A stretch of DNA of 64,000 bases from assembly GCF_003970675.1 (NCBI RefSeq), contig NZ_CP034563.1:372001-436000 (forward strand). The letters are read 5' to 3'. The stretch is from Flammeovirga pectinis. GTDB taxonomy: Bacteria; Bacteroidota; Bacteroidia; Cytophagales; Flammeovirgaceae. The position numbers were made by a program, and so were the translations under genes. The notes under the pieces are model-generated. The model was not told the DNA's origin. It saw only the letters and a program-made list of their open reading frames with translations, and ran no database searches. Shown in pieces: positions 53,591 through 62,798 of the stretch (within the stretch, counting starts at the first letter, position 1; the number at the start of each line of letters is the position of its first letter).

Positions 53591-54679
53591 ATGCAAGAGC
53601 AATTTTTTTACGCAGTTGCTACTATTTTCGCCTTAGTATTTGTTTTGTTGATTCCTGTAATGTTTTTACTAAGAGGTAAGAAATTAAAAAAACAGAATAA
53701 CTTACTAAGTGTAAAATCTAATTCTGATGAAAAGTATAATGACCTTTTAGAGCGTTACACAACACTCCAAAATAAGTTAGAGAAGCAGAAAAATGAATAT
53801 GATACTAATTTAAATGATTTAGAACGTGAGTTAGTAGTTAAAGGAGACGACCTGTCTGCTATAGCAAAGCGTTTGATAAATGACTATGTTGAATTCTTAT
53901 CCACAAAAGTAACTTCTAGTAATTACGTAGAAGTGAAACACCAATTAGAAGAAGTTTTTGAATTCTGCGAAGTGCATAACTTTAAAGATAAAGAAGGTAA
54001 AGATGGTGCCAAGAAAGATTTAAAACACCGCTTTGAGGAGTTGGTAAGAAAAGATATTCAAGTTCAAGAACAAACTCGATTACAAAATCAGATGCATGAT
54101 GAAAAAGTGATGCAAGGGAAAGTAATTCAAGAGTTAGAACGTTTGACATCAGAAAAAGAGACGTTATCAGAAGCTTTAAATACTGCATTACAAGAAGCCA
54201 ACGAGAAACAAGTAGAATTACTTCAATTAAAATTAAATAGAGTAGAAGAGAATATTGAAAGGGCGACTTCTCAATCTAAAAATACAACTTCGGGTTTTGT
54301 ATATATACTTTCAAATTTTGGAGCATTTGGCGAAGATGTATTTAAAATTGGTATGACGCAAGATGAGAATCCTAACAGGTTAATTAATGAGTTTGGTAAT
54401 GCAACAGTACCATACCCATTCGATATCCACGCAATGATACCATCAGACAATGCTGCAGCTCTACTAGAAAAGTTACACAGTCAGCTGAATAAGTATAGAG
54501 TGAATAGGGTAGATTTAGAGAAAAATTTCTTCTCTGTTTCCATTCAAAATATTATAGATATTGTAGAAGAGGCGGAGAGTAAAGTAACATTTACCAAAGA
54601 CCCTGAAGCTCTAGAGTATTTTAGATCTATGGAAACCACAGCAGAAGAACTAAATTACTTATCTAAAGTAAAGAAATAA
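53591..54679 (+). CDS. membrane-anchored coiled-coil protein with T5orf172 (GIY-YIG-like) domain
   Basis: This 362-residue protein begins with one membrane helix (about 7-27). A coiled coil (about 35-85) and a charged helical middle of the DUF4041 style follow, with a second coiled coil (about 165-230). The C-terminal T5orf172/MUG113 domain (about 237-325) has the GIY-YIG-like order GFVYILSNFG … VFKIGMTQD … NRLINEFGNATVPYPF … LEKLHSQLNKYRVN. Phage and conflict-related proteins often carry this pair of domains. Whether it cuts DNA is unknown. Its membrane anchor is unusual for a nuclease. Confidence 0.75.
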   Translation: MQEQFFYAVATIFALVFVLLIPVMFLLRGKKLKKQNNLLSVKSNSDEKYNDLLERYTTLQNKLEKQKNEYDTNLNDLERELVVKGDDLSAIAKRLINDYVEFLSTKVTSSNYVEVKHQLEEVFEFCEVHNFKDKEGKDGAKKDLKHRFEELVRKDIQVQEQTRLQNQMHDEKVMQGKVIQELERLTSEKETLSEALNTALQEANEKQVELLQLKLNRVEENIERATSQSKNTTSGFVYILSNFGAFGEDVFKIGMTQDENPNRLINEFGNATVPYPFDIHAMIPSDNAAALLEKLHSQLNKYRVNRVDLEKNFFSVSIQNIIDIVEEAESKVTFTKDPEALEYFRSMETTAEELNYLSKVKK

Positions 54680-54721
54680 AAAAATGGTCATTTATCAACT
54701 TTAGATAAATGACCATTTTTT
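54679..54721. terminator. bidirectional terminator
   Basis: An 18-bp perfect stem (AAAAAATGGTCATTTATC and its complement) with a 7-nt loop fills the gap between convergent genes and touches both stop codons. Confidence 0.88.
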
Positions 54722-57033
54722 TAATAAACATCATATGTTTTCCACCAATCCTTAGCATCTTCTCTGCTCCAAGGGTGGAGTTTATTTTGAACTTCTAAAA
54801 CCGTAATCAATGTATCTACAGTTTGTAATCTTTTTGATGGATCAAAGCGAATACATTTTAATAAGATTTCTTTAAGACCGTGTGGAACATCATCTCTATC
54901 AATTAGCATGTCTCTAAAGTTACCTTGGATGGTTTCTTCGCCAGACATCACTTTCTGAGAAATTAATTCTACCAAAAATTTTCCACTTAGCATATATAAT
55001 CCTAAAGCGCCTAGTGCATAAATATCAACTTTAGTATCACTATTAAGCGGGTCTCTTAATCTTTCTGGAGCCATAAACATTGGTGTGCCTCCAATTTTAT
55101 GCATTTGCGTTACCTCTTCATCTTGGCTTTCTAAGTTTTTAACCAAACCAAAGTCTAATAACTTTACCTGATCATAAGCTCCACCTTGTTGAGAAAGAAG
55201 TATATTTAGAGGTTTTAAATCTCTATGTACTAAATGGTTTGTATGTGCTTCTTGTAAGCTATAGCAAACCTGTAATAGCACATGAATAACCCTTCCCAAA
55301 GGAAATGGTTGCTGAATTTCTAAAGCTCTAGAAAGTGTAATGCCTTTAATGTATTCCATTACATAATAGAAATTACCATCAGGGCTTCTACCAAAATCAT
55401 ATACTTTAATAGTATTCGGATGTTTTAAAGAAGAGGTAATCTTTACTTCTTTTTCAAAACGCATAATACTATCGTCGTTAGAAATTTCTTTTTTAAGAAG
55501 TTTAATAGCGACAGGCATTTTTAATAAAACATGTTCTGCTTTGTAGACTTCTCCAAAACCACCTTCTCCAATTTTATCAAGCAATTTATATTGTCCTAAT
55601 TGATGAAGCTGATTAATTTTTTTGTTGTAACGAAGTAAAGTAATGTTGGAGTTATAGAGCACGAAAAGTAACCCCGTAATGATGATATATAGAATTATAA
55701 AAAGGAAATCTAACTTAGGAATAATATCTAATGAGTCTTCAGCATATTCTTCTGATATAATTCCAAAGCCTAAATCATCCATCCATTTCCATGCACCGAT
55801 AACTTCAACCCCTTGATAATTTTTATAAACATGGCTAATAGCACCAAAATTCTGGAATGAAGAAGGTTGATCAAGATACTGTTTAATAGCCTGAGCACTT
55901 TCTGTTAAAGGCCATTCAGAAGGGTTTAATGCAGGCGTTTTACCTGTCATAACATTTTCTCCTGGATTATTAATATTGATATAAAAGATACTTGTTGCAT
56001 CTGGAGTATTTGGGATAAGAACCGTACTTTTAAGTACATCATTAAACCTAGTTTTAGAGATCATCTGGAAATCAGTATCTATTGCATATGTTTCTGATGA
56101 ATGACCATGTTGACTAGGAATAAATAACTTAGAAAATTTTCCTTTAGCAAAAGTAGCACTGTATAAAATACAAAGAATGTTTCCTTTTGTATCTTTTATA
56201 GGAGTTAGAAAAACGCAGTCGGCATCTTTATATAAAATTGTTTTAGAGAATAAAGATTCAGAATTGTGAATAGGAGGAATAAATAGTGTCTCTCCATTTC
56301 TGGCTTTAACATGAGGTGTGTAAAACGCATTACCTAGTTGCTCAAAATTAAAATCAGACGCTAAACCTATTTTTGCATGATAACTATTGAGTAATACCAT
56401 AGGAGTATTTTTACTCATAATACCAATAGCTTCCATCTGATAGACCTTTTGTATTTTAAGCATCTGATCAGACAACGGAACAACTTCTCTGTTGTATTCT
56501 TCTAAAGAGAGATTTTTCTTTTCTAATTCTATTAAACTTTTCCCAAGGTTTATTATTATATCTGTTTTTGCAAAGCGTTGTAATTTATCTTTTTCAGTAG
56601 AAACCCAATCTTTAATTATAACAGCAGTAGTCTTATTTTCTGCAATTTTTTCTTCTAATTCAGAAGTCACAATTGTAGTATATACTTCTTGCCTTAAATA
56701 GTAACCTAAACCGAGTAGGCAAATTAAAGCTGTAGTAATAAGAAGTAATCGAGAGCGCTTTTTTGTAAAAAGACGAACCCTTAACTTATTTATAAAGTTA
56801 CTTTTATCTTCTTGCTTATTCGTTAAGAAGAAATGCTCTTTTGTTTTCTCTTTCTTAGTGTTATCTGCTACTATATTTATTTCTGTAAATTCATTATATA
56901 GAGAGATAACTTCATTATAAAGAAGCTCGTTAGTTCCACAAGCTTCCTTTATAAATTCAAGTGCATTGTCTTTCGGTAATTCTAATACTTTAGCCAAAAT
57001 TTCAGAGGCTTGCTGATGTAGTTTTTTATCCAT
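54721..57033 (-). CDS. receptor-type Ser/Thr protein kinase with extracytoplasmic sensor domain
   Basis: This 770-residue kinase has an unusual order, with the sensor first and the kinase last. Residues 1-50 form a helical head with the motif LPKDNALEFIKEACGTNELLYNEV, split here as LPKDNALEFIKEACG and TNELLYNEV, known from ECF-linked kinases. A membrane helix (about 96-114), a large double-Cache-like sensor domain (about 120-440) and a second helix (about 448-470) precede the kinase domain (about 485-750). The kinase has IGEGGFGEVY, the VAIKLL lysine, HRDLKPLNIL (about 600), LDFG and APE. All catalytic residues are present. The sigma factor gene ends 3 nt upstream, so the two form one operon. 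Confidence 0.9.
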   Translation of the reverse strand: MDKKLHQQASEILAKVLELPKDNALEFIKEACGTNELLYNEVISLYNEFTEINIVADNTKKEKTKEHFFLTNKQEDKSNFINKLRVRLFTKKRSRLLLITTALICLLGLGYYLRQEVYTTIVTSELEEKIAENKTTAVIIKDWVSTEKDKLQRFAKTDIIINLGKSLIELEKKNLSLEEYNREVVPLSDQMLKIQKVYQMEAIGIMSKNTPMVLLNSYHAKIGLASDFNFEQLGNAFYTPHVKARNGETLFIPPIHNSESLFSKTILYKDADCVFLTPIKDTKGNILCILYSATFAKGKFSKLFIPSQHGHSSETYAIDTDFQMISKTRFNDVLKSTVLIPNTPDATSIFYININNPGENVMTGKTPALNPSEWPLTESAQAIKQYLDQPSSFQNFGAISHVYKNYQGVEVIGAWKWMDDLGFGIISEEYAEDSLDIIPKLDFLFIILYIIITGLLFVLYNSNITLLRYNKKINQLHQLGQYKLLDKIGEGGFGEVYKAEHVLLKMPVAIKLLKKEISNDDSIMRFEKEVKITSSLKHPNTIKVYDFGRSPDGNFYYVMEYIKGITLSRALEIQQPFPLGRVIHVLLQVCYSLQEAHTNHLVHRDLKPLNILLSQQGGAYDQVKLLDFGLVKNLESQDEEVTQMHKIGGTPMFMAPERLRDPLNSDTKVDIYALGALGLYMLSGKFLVELISQKVMSGEETIQGNFRDMLIDRDDVPHGLKEILLKCIRFDPSKRLQTVDTLITVLEVQNKLHPWSREDAKDWWKTYDVY

Positions 57034-57036
57034 GAA

Positions 57037-57594
57037 TTAAATATCCGATTTCATAAACTTTTTCAACCATGCTTTAGCCACTTTCCAATCGACTTCAATA
57101 GTTTTAATAGAAACGCCAAGTTCATCGGCAATTTCTTGCATTTTTAAACCACCAAAAAATTTAAGTTCAACTACTTGGGCTTGTCGTTCATGAACTAAAG
57201 CAAGCTGTTCTAACCCCTCATGAATATCTAATACCATTCCTTCTTTTTCTGGAACGAAAGCAATCCCTTCTTCTAATTCTAGTTTATGTGCACCAGAACC
57301 TCTTTTCTGAGCATTTGTAGATCTTGCATGATGTACCAAAATACGACGAATGGCTTGTGCTCCTACAGCAAAGAAATGTGTACGTCCTTGCCAATTAATT
57401 TGGTCTTGATCTACAAGATTTAAATAGGCTTCATTTACTAAAAGTGTCGGTTGAAGGGTATGCCCACTTCTTTCCCTACGAAAAAGGTTATTAGCTATAT
57501 TATGTAAATTTTCATAAACTAATGGGTATAACTTTTCTTTGGCTTGAGGTAAATCTAACTGATTTAATAATTGAGATACTTCGTTTTTTTCCAT
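57037..57594 (-). CDS. ECF-type RNA polymerase sigma factor (kinase-linked group)
   Basis: This 185-residue sigma-70 family factor has region 2 (YPLVYENLHNIANNLFRRERSG, split YPLVYENLHNIA and NNLFRRERSG) and the group-specific segment TLQPTLLVNEAYLNLVDQ. Region 4 has ELKFFGGLKMQEIADELGVSIKTIEVDWKVAKAWLKK in consecutive pieces. It matches the ECF group found beside Ser/Thr kinases rather than anti-sigma factors. The kinase gene starts 3 nt downstream, suggesting that phosphorylation controls the sigma factor. Target promoters cannot be named. Confidence 0.9.
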   Translation of the reverse strand: MEKNEVSQLLNQLDLPQAKEKLYPLVYENLHNIANNLFRRERSGHTLQPTLLVNEAYLNLVDQDQINWQGRTHFFAVGAQAIRRILVHHARSTNAQKRGSGAHKLELEEGIAFVPEKEGMVLDIHEGLEQLALVHERQAQVVELKFFGGLKMQEIADELGVSIKTIEVDWKVAKAWLKKFMKSDI

Positions 57595-57917
57595 AGTACA
57601 AGAGTTGTATAAAAGTTGATAAGTAGATTTAATTAAAGCTAAAAAATTTAATTGATAACTTCATGCTTCTATAAGGGTAAAGTACTCTTAATACCCCTAA
57701 AATAGATTTATTTATTTTAATAGGGTGACATTTTTACTTCTTTGATATTAATAGATGTAGGTTCAAAACAGTGATGACGTATTGAACTAAGTGAATGTGT
57801 AATTAATGATAGATATTATAATTTTTGATGATGAAAAAAGGGAGACGCTTGTTTCCCTTTTTTTTTGACAAAAGTTAGGGTTTAGTTCTTCTTAATTCCC
57901 TTCTAAAAATAAAAAGC
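57595..57917. other. divergent region between sigma factor and PP2C genes
   Basis: This 323-nt gap has no ORF that I can support. It should hold promoters for both directions. The hairpin at 57837-57866 on the + strand lies just 51 nt before the PP2C start. Confidence 0.5.
57837..57866 (+). terminator. terminator-like hairpin in front of the PP2C gene
   Basis: AAAGGGAGAC pairs with GTTTCCCTTT (one wobble), and nine T follow. No gene is read into it on this strand. Confidence 0.55.
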
Positions 57918-58601
57918 ATGATTAAAAACGTCTACCAAAAAGGTCTATCTCACTCTAACCATAATGAAGATGCGTTTTATACGCACTCCTTAAATAAAAA
58001 ATTTACTGTAATTGCTGTAATGGATGGCTGTTCAACTGGTGTTGATAGCTACTTTGCATCTACTCTTGTTAAAAAGCTTTTAAAGAAAATTTGTTTAGAA
58101 TTACCGAAAAAGAAATCTCTAACAGATAAATTATTAATAGATGAGTTATCTACAGAAGCTTTAGGAAAGTACATTACCAGGACTTTATTTATACAGTTGG
58201 TTCAACTAAAAAATAAATTATATCTTGATTATTCTGAATTAGCCACTACAATTTTAATTTCTGTAATTAATACAGAAACAAAAAGAGCTTGGGTAATGAT
58301 GTCTGGTGATGGAGTATTAAATATTGATGATGAAGTTATCCTTGTCGACCAACAAAATATTCCACACTTTTTATGTTATTTCTTAGAAGATACATTTACA
58401 AATTGGTTTTCTAATTATACCTACCATAAAGAATTTTCTTTCACACAGAAAGTAATATTAGCTACTGATGGTGTGAAAACTTTTAGTAATCAACAATTAC
58501 CTGCAGAAGAATTATTACGAACATTTTTAGATAAAGGAACACAACAATTATTTAGATCACCACATATGGATGATATTAGTGTAGTATGTTATTCTATTTA
58601 A
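57918..58601 (+). CDS. PP2C-type Ser/Thr protein phosphatase
   Basis: This 227-residue metal-dependent phosphatase of the PPM/PP2C family has metal-binding residues in NHNEDAF (Asp18), VMDGCS (Asp36), the SGDG motif (about 132-135), ATDGVKTF (about 193-200) and the C-terminal DDISVV. It lacks a membrane segment. It is divergent from the sigma factor/kinase operon and is the natural partner to reverse the kinase signal. The pairing is inferred from gene neighbourhood. Confidence 0.85.
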   Translation: MIKNVYQKGLSHSNHNEDAFYTHSLNKKFTVIAVMDGCSTGVDSYFASTLVKKLLKKICLELPKKKSLTDKLLIDELSTEALGKYITRTLFIQLVQLKNKLYLDYSELATTILISVINTETKRAWVMMSGDGVLNIDDEVILVDQQNIPHFLCYFLEDTFTNWFSNYTYHKEFSFTQKVILATDGVKTFSNQQLPAEELLRTFLDKGTQQLFRSPHMDDISVVCYSI

Positions 58602-59159
58602 ATTCCGAAAAATTGTATAAACAAAAAAAGAGTTAGGAGAAACCCCTAACTCTTTTTCATAACCCAAAAACTAACTATTACTCTTAATCTTTATATCTTA
58701 AACTCGAACTAAATCAAGTATTGTTTCTTTTTATAATTATACTAACGCAAATAAACAGTCATCGTTTCGAAATTTTTGTGAACGAGATATAACTAATTGT
58801 ATTGAATGTTAACATCAAAATTTATCAATTAAAAAAGAACATGATCTCAGCTGAAACCATGTTCTATCGATACTTTTTTATGTTATATTGATATGAAACA
58901 TTCATTTTTTGTAGGTTGAACCCAAAAAGCTCAATTACTTAAATGTCTATTATTTTGTTTTAGTTTTGCTTATATAAACGACTATTTATACCCTTGTGAT
59001 TTTACTAAACAGGTCAAAAACTATCTCTAAAAGATCAAACTCTAAATCTATTTCATCTCATTTTTAGTAATTATCTATGGAATAGATATTTCTTGATACA
59101 ATTATTCAAATTGGTTGTATATTGTTAAGGAAATTAAACGAATAATTAACAAACTAAAT
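58602..59159. other. intergenic stretch with two hairpins
   Basis: About 560 nt without a supported gene. It holds the PP2C terminator (58625-58657) and a second hairpin (58836-58865) whose T run faces the minus strand. The rest is AT-rich, probably including the GH9 promoter, which I could not place. Confidence 0.6.
58625..58657 (+). terminator. terminator of the PP2C gene
   Basis: AAAAAGAGTTAGG pairs perfectly with CCTAACTCTTTTT; 24 nt after the stop codon. Confidence 0.88.
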
Positions 59160-60923
59160 ATGAAACTATCTCCAATAGTACTAAGTATCATCTGTCTGCT
59201 ATTTTTAAGTTGTTCTAACAGCAAAGAAGAAAATAGAATCTTAATTAACCAGGAAGGTTATTACCGTACTGCTACTAAAATTATTACGGTTAAAACCGAT
59301 AAACCGGCCAAATTTTTACTTTTATCGGCTGATAAATCAAAAGATATTTTGAAAGGCGATGTAACTAACATTTCTCCTTGGAAATTTTCAGGAGAGACTT
59401 ACGGGAAAATTGACTTATCAAGTTTTAAAGAAGCAGGGGCTTATGTTGTGTGGATAGAAGATATTGGTTACTCCGATATTATCAATATTAAAGATAACTT
59501 AGGAGAACAATCTTTAGCCACTAGTGTAGAAGCTTACTATTTACAAAGATGTTCATCTCCAATAGAAAAAGAGTACGCTGGTATTTATGCTAGAGAAGGA
59601 GGTCATCCAGATGATAAAGTGCTAATTCATTCCTCAGCACTTAATCCAGGACAAGATCCTAAAACAACAATTAGTAGCCCAAAAGGGTGGTATGATGCAG
59701 GAGACTATAATAAGTATATTGTAAATTCTGGTATCACTACGTATACATTATTATTGGTCTATAAAAATTATGCAGATATTTTAAAACCAATAGAACTTAA
59801 AATTCCCGTAAACAATAAGAATTTACCTTTGTACTTAGATAACATAAAATGGAATCTTGATTGGATGTTTACTATGCAAGATCCTTTAGACGGAGGAGTG
59901 TATCATAAACTCACAAATGCAAGTTTTGATGGAATGGTTATGCCTGCAAAAGCTCAGAAAAAATCAAGGTATGTTGTTCAAAAATCTACCGCCGCAGCTT
60001 TAAATTTCGCAGCCGTATTTTTTCATGCATCAAGAGTATTTTCAGAATTTGATAAGACTTTAGCCGAAGATTATAAACTTGCTGCAATTAAAGCATTGGA
60101 TTGGGCAGAAAAGAATCCTTCGATAATTTATGATCAGGTCGAGATGAATAAAAAATATTCTCCTAAAATTACAACAGGAGCATATGATGATAAGAACTTA
60201 TCTGATGAATTTATTTGGGCTTATACAGAAGCCTTTTTAACTACTTTGGATGATACCTATTATACAAAAGTAGAATGGTCTAAGGGAGATTATAATAAAG
60301 TACCTTCTTGGAGTAATGTAGAATATTTAGCAATATATTCTTTATTAACAATGAAGTACGACATACCAAAAATTGCTCAGAAAGATTTTCTTCTACTCAA
60401 GAAAATGATGACCAAAAAAGCGGATGTATTAGCTTCTACTTATAAAAGTTCAGCAATGTCTACATCAATGGGAGCAACCAATAACGATTTTGTTTGGGGA
60501 TCTAATGCAGTAGCGGCTAATCATGCAATGTTTCTTTTACAAGCTTATGCTATTAATTTTAATAAAGAATATATAGATACAGCAATTGGAGCTTTCGATT
60601 TTGTAATGGGTAGAAATCCTTTAGATATGTGTTTCTTAACGGGTTCTGGAAAACAACACCCTATGCATATACACCATAGATTATCTGACGCAGATAAGAT
60701 TAAAGAACCACTACCAGGTTTACTAGTTGGAGGTCCTCAAAATGAGAATAACTCAGATAATTGTGGTTATAACAATGAATTTCCTGCAACTACATATAAA
60801 GACGTAGTCTGTAGTTTTACAACCAATGAAATTGCGATAAATTGGAATGCACCTTTTGTTTATATGATGGCCGGTTTAGAAAGCCACTATGGTAATAAAA
60901 TAGATCCCTTGGCTCAGAATTAA
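59160..60923 (+). CDS. GH9 family glycoside hydrolase (cellulase-type) lipoprotein
   Basis: I take the ATG at 59160 (MKLSPIVLSI), giving 587 residues and a lipobox LLFLSC (Cys18); a further upstream Met would lose the signal peptide shape. An N-terminal Ig-like CelD_N domain (about 25-112) precedes the (alpha/alpha)6 barrel. The catalytic base region is GWYDAGDYNKY (Asp179 and Asp182). The HHRLSDADK segment lies near residue 508, and the acid Glu in SFTTNEIAINWNAP lies near residue 562. GH9 enzymes cut beta-1,4-glucans. Lipid anchoring suggests action on oligosaccharides in the periplasm or at the surface. Exo-glucosaminidase activity is an alternative in this family. Confidence 0.9.
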   Translation: MKLSPIVLSIICLLFLSCSNSKEENRILINQEGYYRTATKIITVKTDKPAKFLLLSADKSKDILKGDVTNISPWKFSGETYGKIDLSSFKEAGAYVVWIEDIGYSDIINIKDNLGEQSLATSVEAYYLQRCSSPIEKEYAGIYAREGGHPDDKVLIHSSALNPGQDPKTTISSPKGWYDAGDYNKYIVNSGITTYTLLLVYKNYADILKPIELKIPVNNKNLPLYLDNIKWNLDWMFTMQDPLDGGVYHKLTNASFDGMVMPAKAQKKSRYVVQKSTAAALNFAAVFFHASRVFSEFDKTLAEDYKLAAIKALDWAEKNPSIIYDQVEMNKKYSPKITTGAYDDKNLSDEFIWAYTEAFLTTLDDTYYTKVEWSKGDYNKVPSWSNVEYLAIYSLLTMKYDIPKIAQKDFLLLKKMMTKKADVLASTYKSSAMSTSMGATNNDFVWGSNAVAANHAMFLLQAYAINFNKEYIDTAIGAFDFVMGRNPLDMCFLTGSGKQHPMHIHHRLSDADKIKEPLPGLLVGGPQNENNSDNCGYNNEFPATTYKDVVCSFTTNEIAINWNAPFVYMMAGLESHYGNKIDPLAQN

Positions 60924-60944
60924 ACATAAATAAAGTACTTAATA

Positions 60945-60988
60945 AAAAAGCCTTTCAATACAGTGAATCCTGTATTGAAAGGCTTTTT
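60945..60988 (+). terminator. terminator of the GH9 gene
   Basis: A nearly perfect 18-bp stem (GCCTTTCAATACAG core) with a 6-nt loop is followed by T. Confidence 0.9.
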
Positions 60989-61056
60989 ATGTTATAATTC
61001 TAATTGTACGAAGGTGATAGAACATTAACCTTCTATTTTAGGAGCTTTATCTTTGA

Positions 61057-61248
61057 TATTTTATTGAACTCGTTGTAGGTGTTTTCTATGATTTAAATGG
61101 AAAAATACTTTCACAAACGGTACTTTCTAAAGATATCGAAGGGAATGTAGTTGCTACAGTAGATGTTCCCGCTGCCACCAAAGGGATTAACCTCTTAAGA
61201 ATTTCTAACGGTTATAATTCTGAAACTGCAAAAATAATAATTAACTAA
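61057..61248 (+). pseudogene. orphan T9SS C-terminal sorting domain remnant
   Basis: An open stretch of 63 codons after a TGA (61054) ends at TAA (61246-61248) and has no start codon of its own. The peptide reads VVGVFYDLNGKILSQT … ATKGINLLRISNG … TAKIIIN, which matches the last part of a type A T9SS sorting domain. Its host protein is missing. The GH9 gene upstream is a lipoprotein and has a terminator in between, so the remnant is probably left from a deleted secreted-protein gene. Confidence 0.6.
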
Positions 61249-61411
61249 TTTCTAGTTCTTATATAAGATTTTGAGAAAGACGGATAGTATACTTTAAAGA
61301 CAAAGCTATATTATTCGTTTTTTATTATGCTGATAACATTAAATTTTTCTAAATAAATCTCGCTAATTATTTCAAATAGCTTATTTTAGTAAATAATTAG
61401 CCTAAGAAAAT

Positions 61412-61939
61412 ATGAATCTTGTAAACGTAAAAAAAATTACATTACGGAAACTAGAATTTTCGGATTGTCAACGGATGATAGATTTAGTGAATAATAAGAA
61501 TATTACCAAAAACTTATTAGATAGATTCCCCATTCCGTTTACTTTTAAACATGCCCATAGATTTATAGAAAATACTAAAACATCACAATCAGCCACAGTA
61601 TTTGGAATAGAATACAAAGGTGAATATGTAGGTAATATAGAACTAATGCACGGACAAGATGTATATAGAAAAGGAGCAATAATTGGCTATTTTATTGGTG
61701 AGGAGTATTGGAATAAAGGTATTGCATCTGCTGCTGTTAAAATGATGGTAGATTATGGTTTTAAATATCTTGATTTTGTGAAAATTAGTGCTTTAGTTTT
61801 CGATAAAAATATTGCTTCTCAGAAAGTATTAGAAAAAGCTGGTTTTAAAGTAGAAGGTATATTTAGAAAAGCAGTATTTAAAAATGAAGAGTATTTAAAT
61901 GAAATTCATTATGCGGTTTTTTCAGAAGATATTGTTTAA
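61412..61939 (+). CDS. RimJ/RimL-type GNAT acetyltransferase
   Basis: This 175-residue GNAT of the ribosomal-protein-alanine acetyltransferase type shows ITLRKLEFSDCQRMIDLVNN at the N terminus and the central IGYFIGEEYWNKGIASAAVKMMVDYGF, split here as IGYFIGEEYWNKG and IASAAVKMMV. This part holds the acetyl-CoA pyrophosphate loop. NIASQKVLEKAGFKVEGIFRKA closes the fold. The substrate (a protein N terminus or a small amine) is unknown. Confidence 0.85.
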   Translation: MNLVNVKKITLRKLEFSDCQRMIDLVNNKNITKNLLDRFPIPFTFKHAHRFIENTKTSQSATVFGIEYKGEYVGNIELMHGQDVYRKGAIIGYFIGEEYWNKGIASAAVKMMVDYGFKYLDFVKISALVFDKNIASQKVLEKAGFKVEGIFRKAVFKNEEYLNEIHYAVFSEDIV

Positions 61940-62018
61940 AACACCTTTGCTCATTTAATCTTCAAGTAATAATATTTACATTGAAGAGATTTATAAATAA
62001 CATCGAAATATAATATAA

Positions 62019-62798
62019 ATGTATAATACAGATATTCGTACAGTGAATATGACGCGTTATATTACGCCTTTACGTGAAGGAGGTTCTCTACCTGCAATCG
62101 TAGAATGTGATGACGGTTTTGAATATGTCATTAAATTTAGAGGAGCGGGTCAGGGAGTAAAGGCTTTAATTGCTGAACTTCTTGGTGGAGAGATGGCTCG
62201 TCAGATTGGATTAAATATGCCTGAATTAGTACTTATAAATTTGGTAGATACGTTTAGTAAATCAGAAGGTGATGAAGAAATTCAGGATTTATTAAAATTT
62301 TCTGAAGGCCTAAATTTAGGTATGAGCTATTTAAGTGGAGCAATAACATACGATCCTTTAGTTTCTATTGCTGAACCATTGGCGGCTTCAAAAGTGGTAT
62401 TGTTAGATAGTATTATCACAAACATTGATAGAACGCATAGAAATACAAATCTTCTTAATTGGAATAAAGCATTATGGGTTATAGACCATGGAGCAAGTCT
62501 GTACTTTCATCATTCTTGGGATGGGTGGGAAGATCATTCTAAAAGAACATTTCCTATGATTAAAGACCATGTTTTATTAAAGAAAGCAACCAAATTAGAT
62601 GAGGCCGCTGCTTTAATTAAATCAGAATTAACTGAAGAAGTTATAAATGGTATTGTAAATTTGCTGCCTGAAGATTGGTTGTCTGCTAAAGGAATAGATG
62701 CAAATCCTGAGGAAAGAAAAACCGTTTACAAACAATTTTTGAATACGAGAATTGCTAATTTAGACCAACTCACCAAAGAGGCAAAAAATGCAAGATAA
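62019..62798 (+). CDS. HipA-like kinase, partner of a DUF3037 protein
   Basis: This 259-residue protein has a compact kinase-like fold related to HipA. Lys39 in EYVIKFRG is the ATP lysine. The catalytic loop is SIITNIDRTHRNTNLL (Asp137 and Asn142), and the metal motif is VIDHGASLYF (Asp156). It lacks the N-terminal HipA domain that normally binds HipB. The next gene overlaps it by 11 nt and encodes a DUF3037 protein, a known pairing in many bacteria. The cellular target is unknown; I cannot say whether it is a toxin. Confidence 0.8.
   Translation: MYNTDIRTVNMTRYITPLREGGSLPAIVECDDGFEYVIKFRGAGQGVKALIAELLGGEMARQIGLNMPELVLINLVDTFSKSEGDEEIQDLLKFSEGLNLGMSYLSGAITYDPLVSIAEPLAASKVVLLDSIITNIDRTHRNTNLLNWNKALWVIDHGASLYFHHSWDGWEDHSKRTFPMIKDHVLLKKATKLDEAAALIKSELTEEVINGIVNLLPEDWLSAKGIDANPEERKTVYKQFLNTRIANLDQLTKEAKNAR

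Noticed and set aside
58836-58865. Hairpin AGAACATG/CATGTTCT as a gene terminator on the minus strand
   Set aside because: The stem is good and T follows on the minus strand, but the only minus-strand frame feeding it that I found is 13 codons long, so no gene can be assigned.
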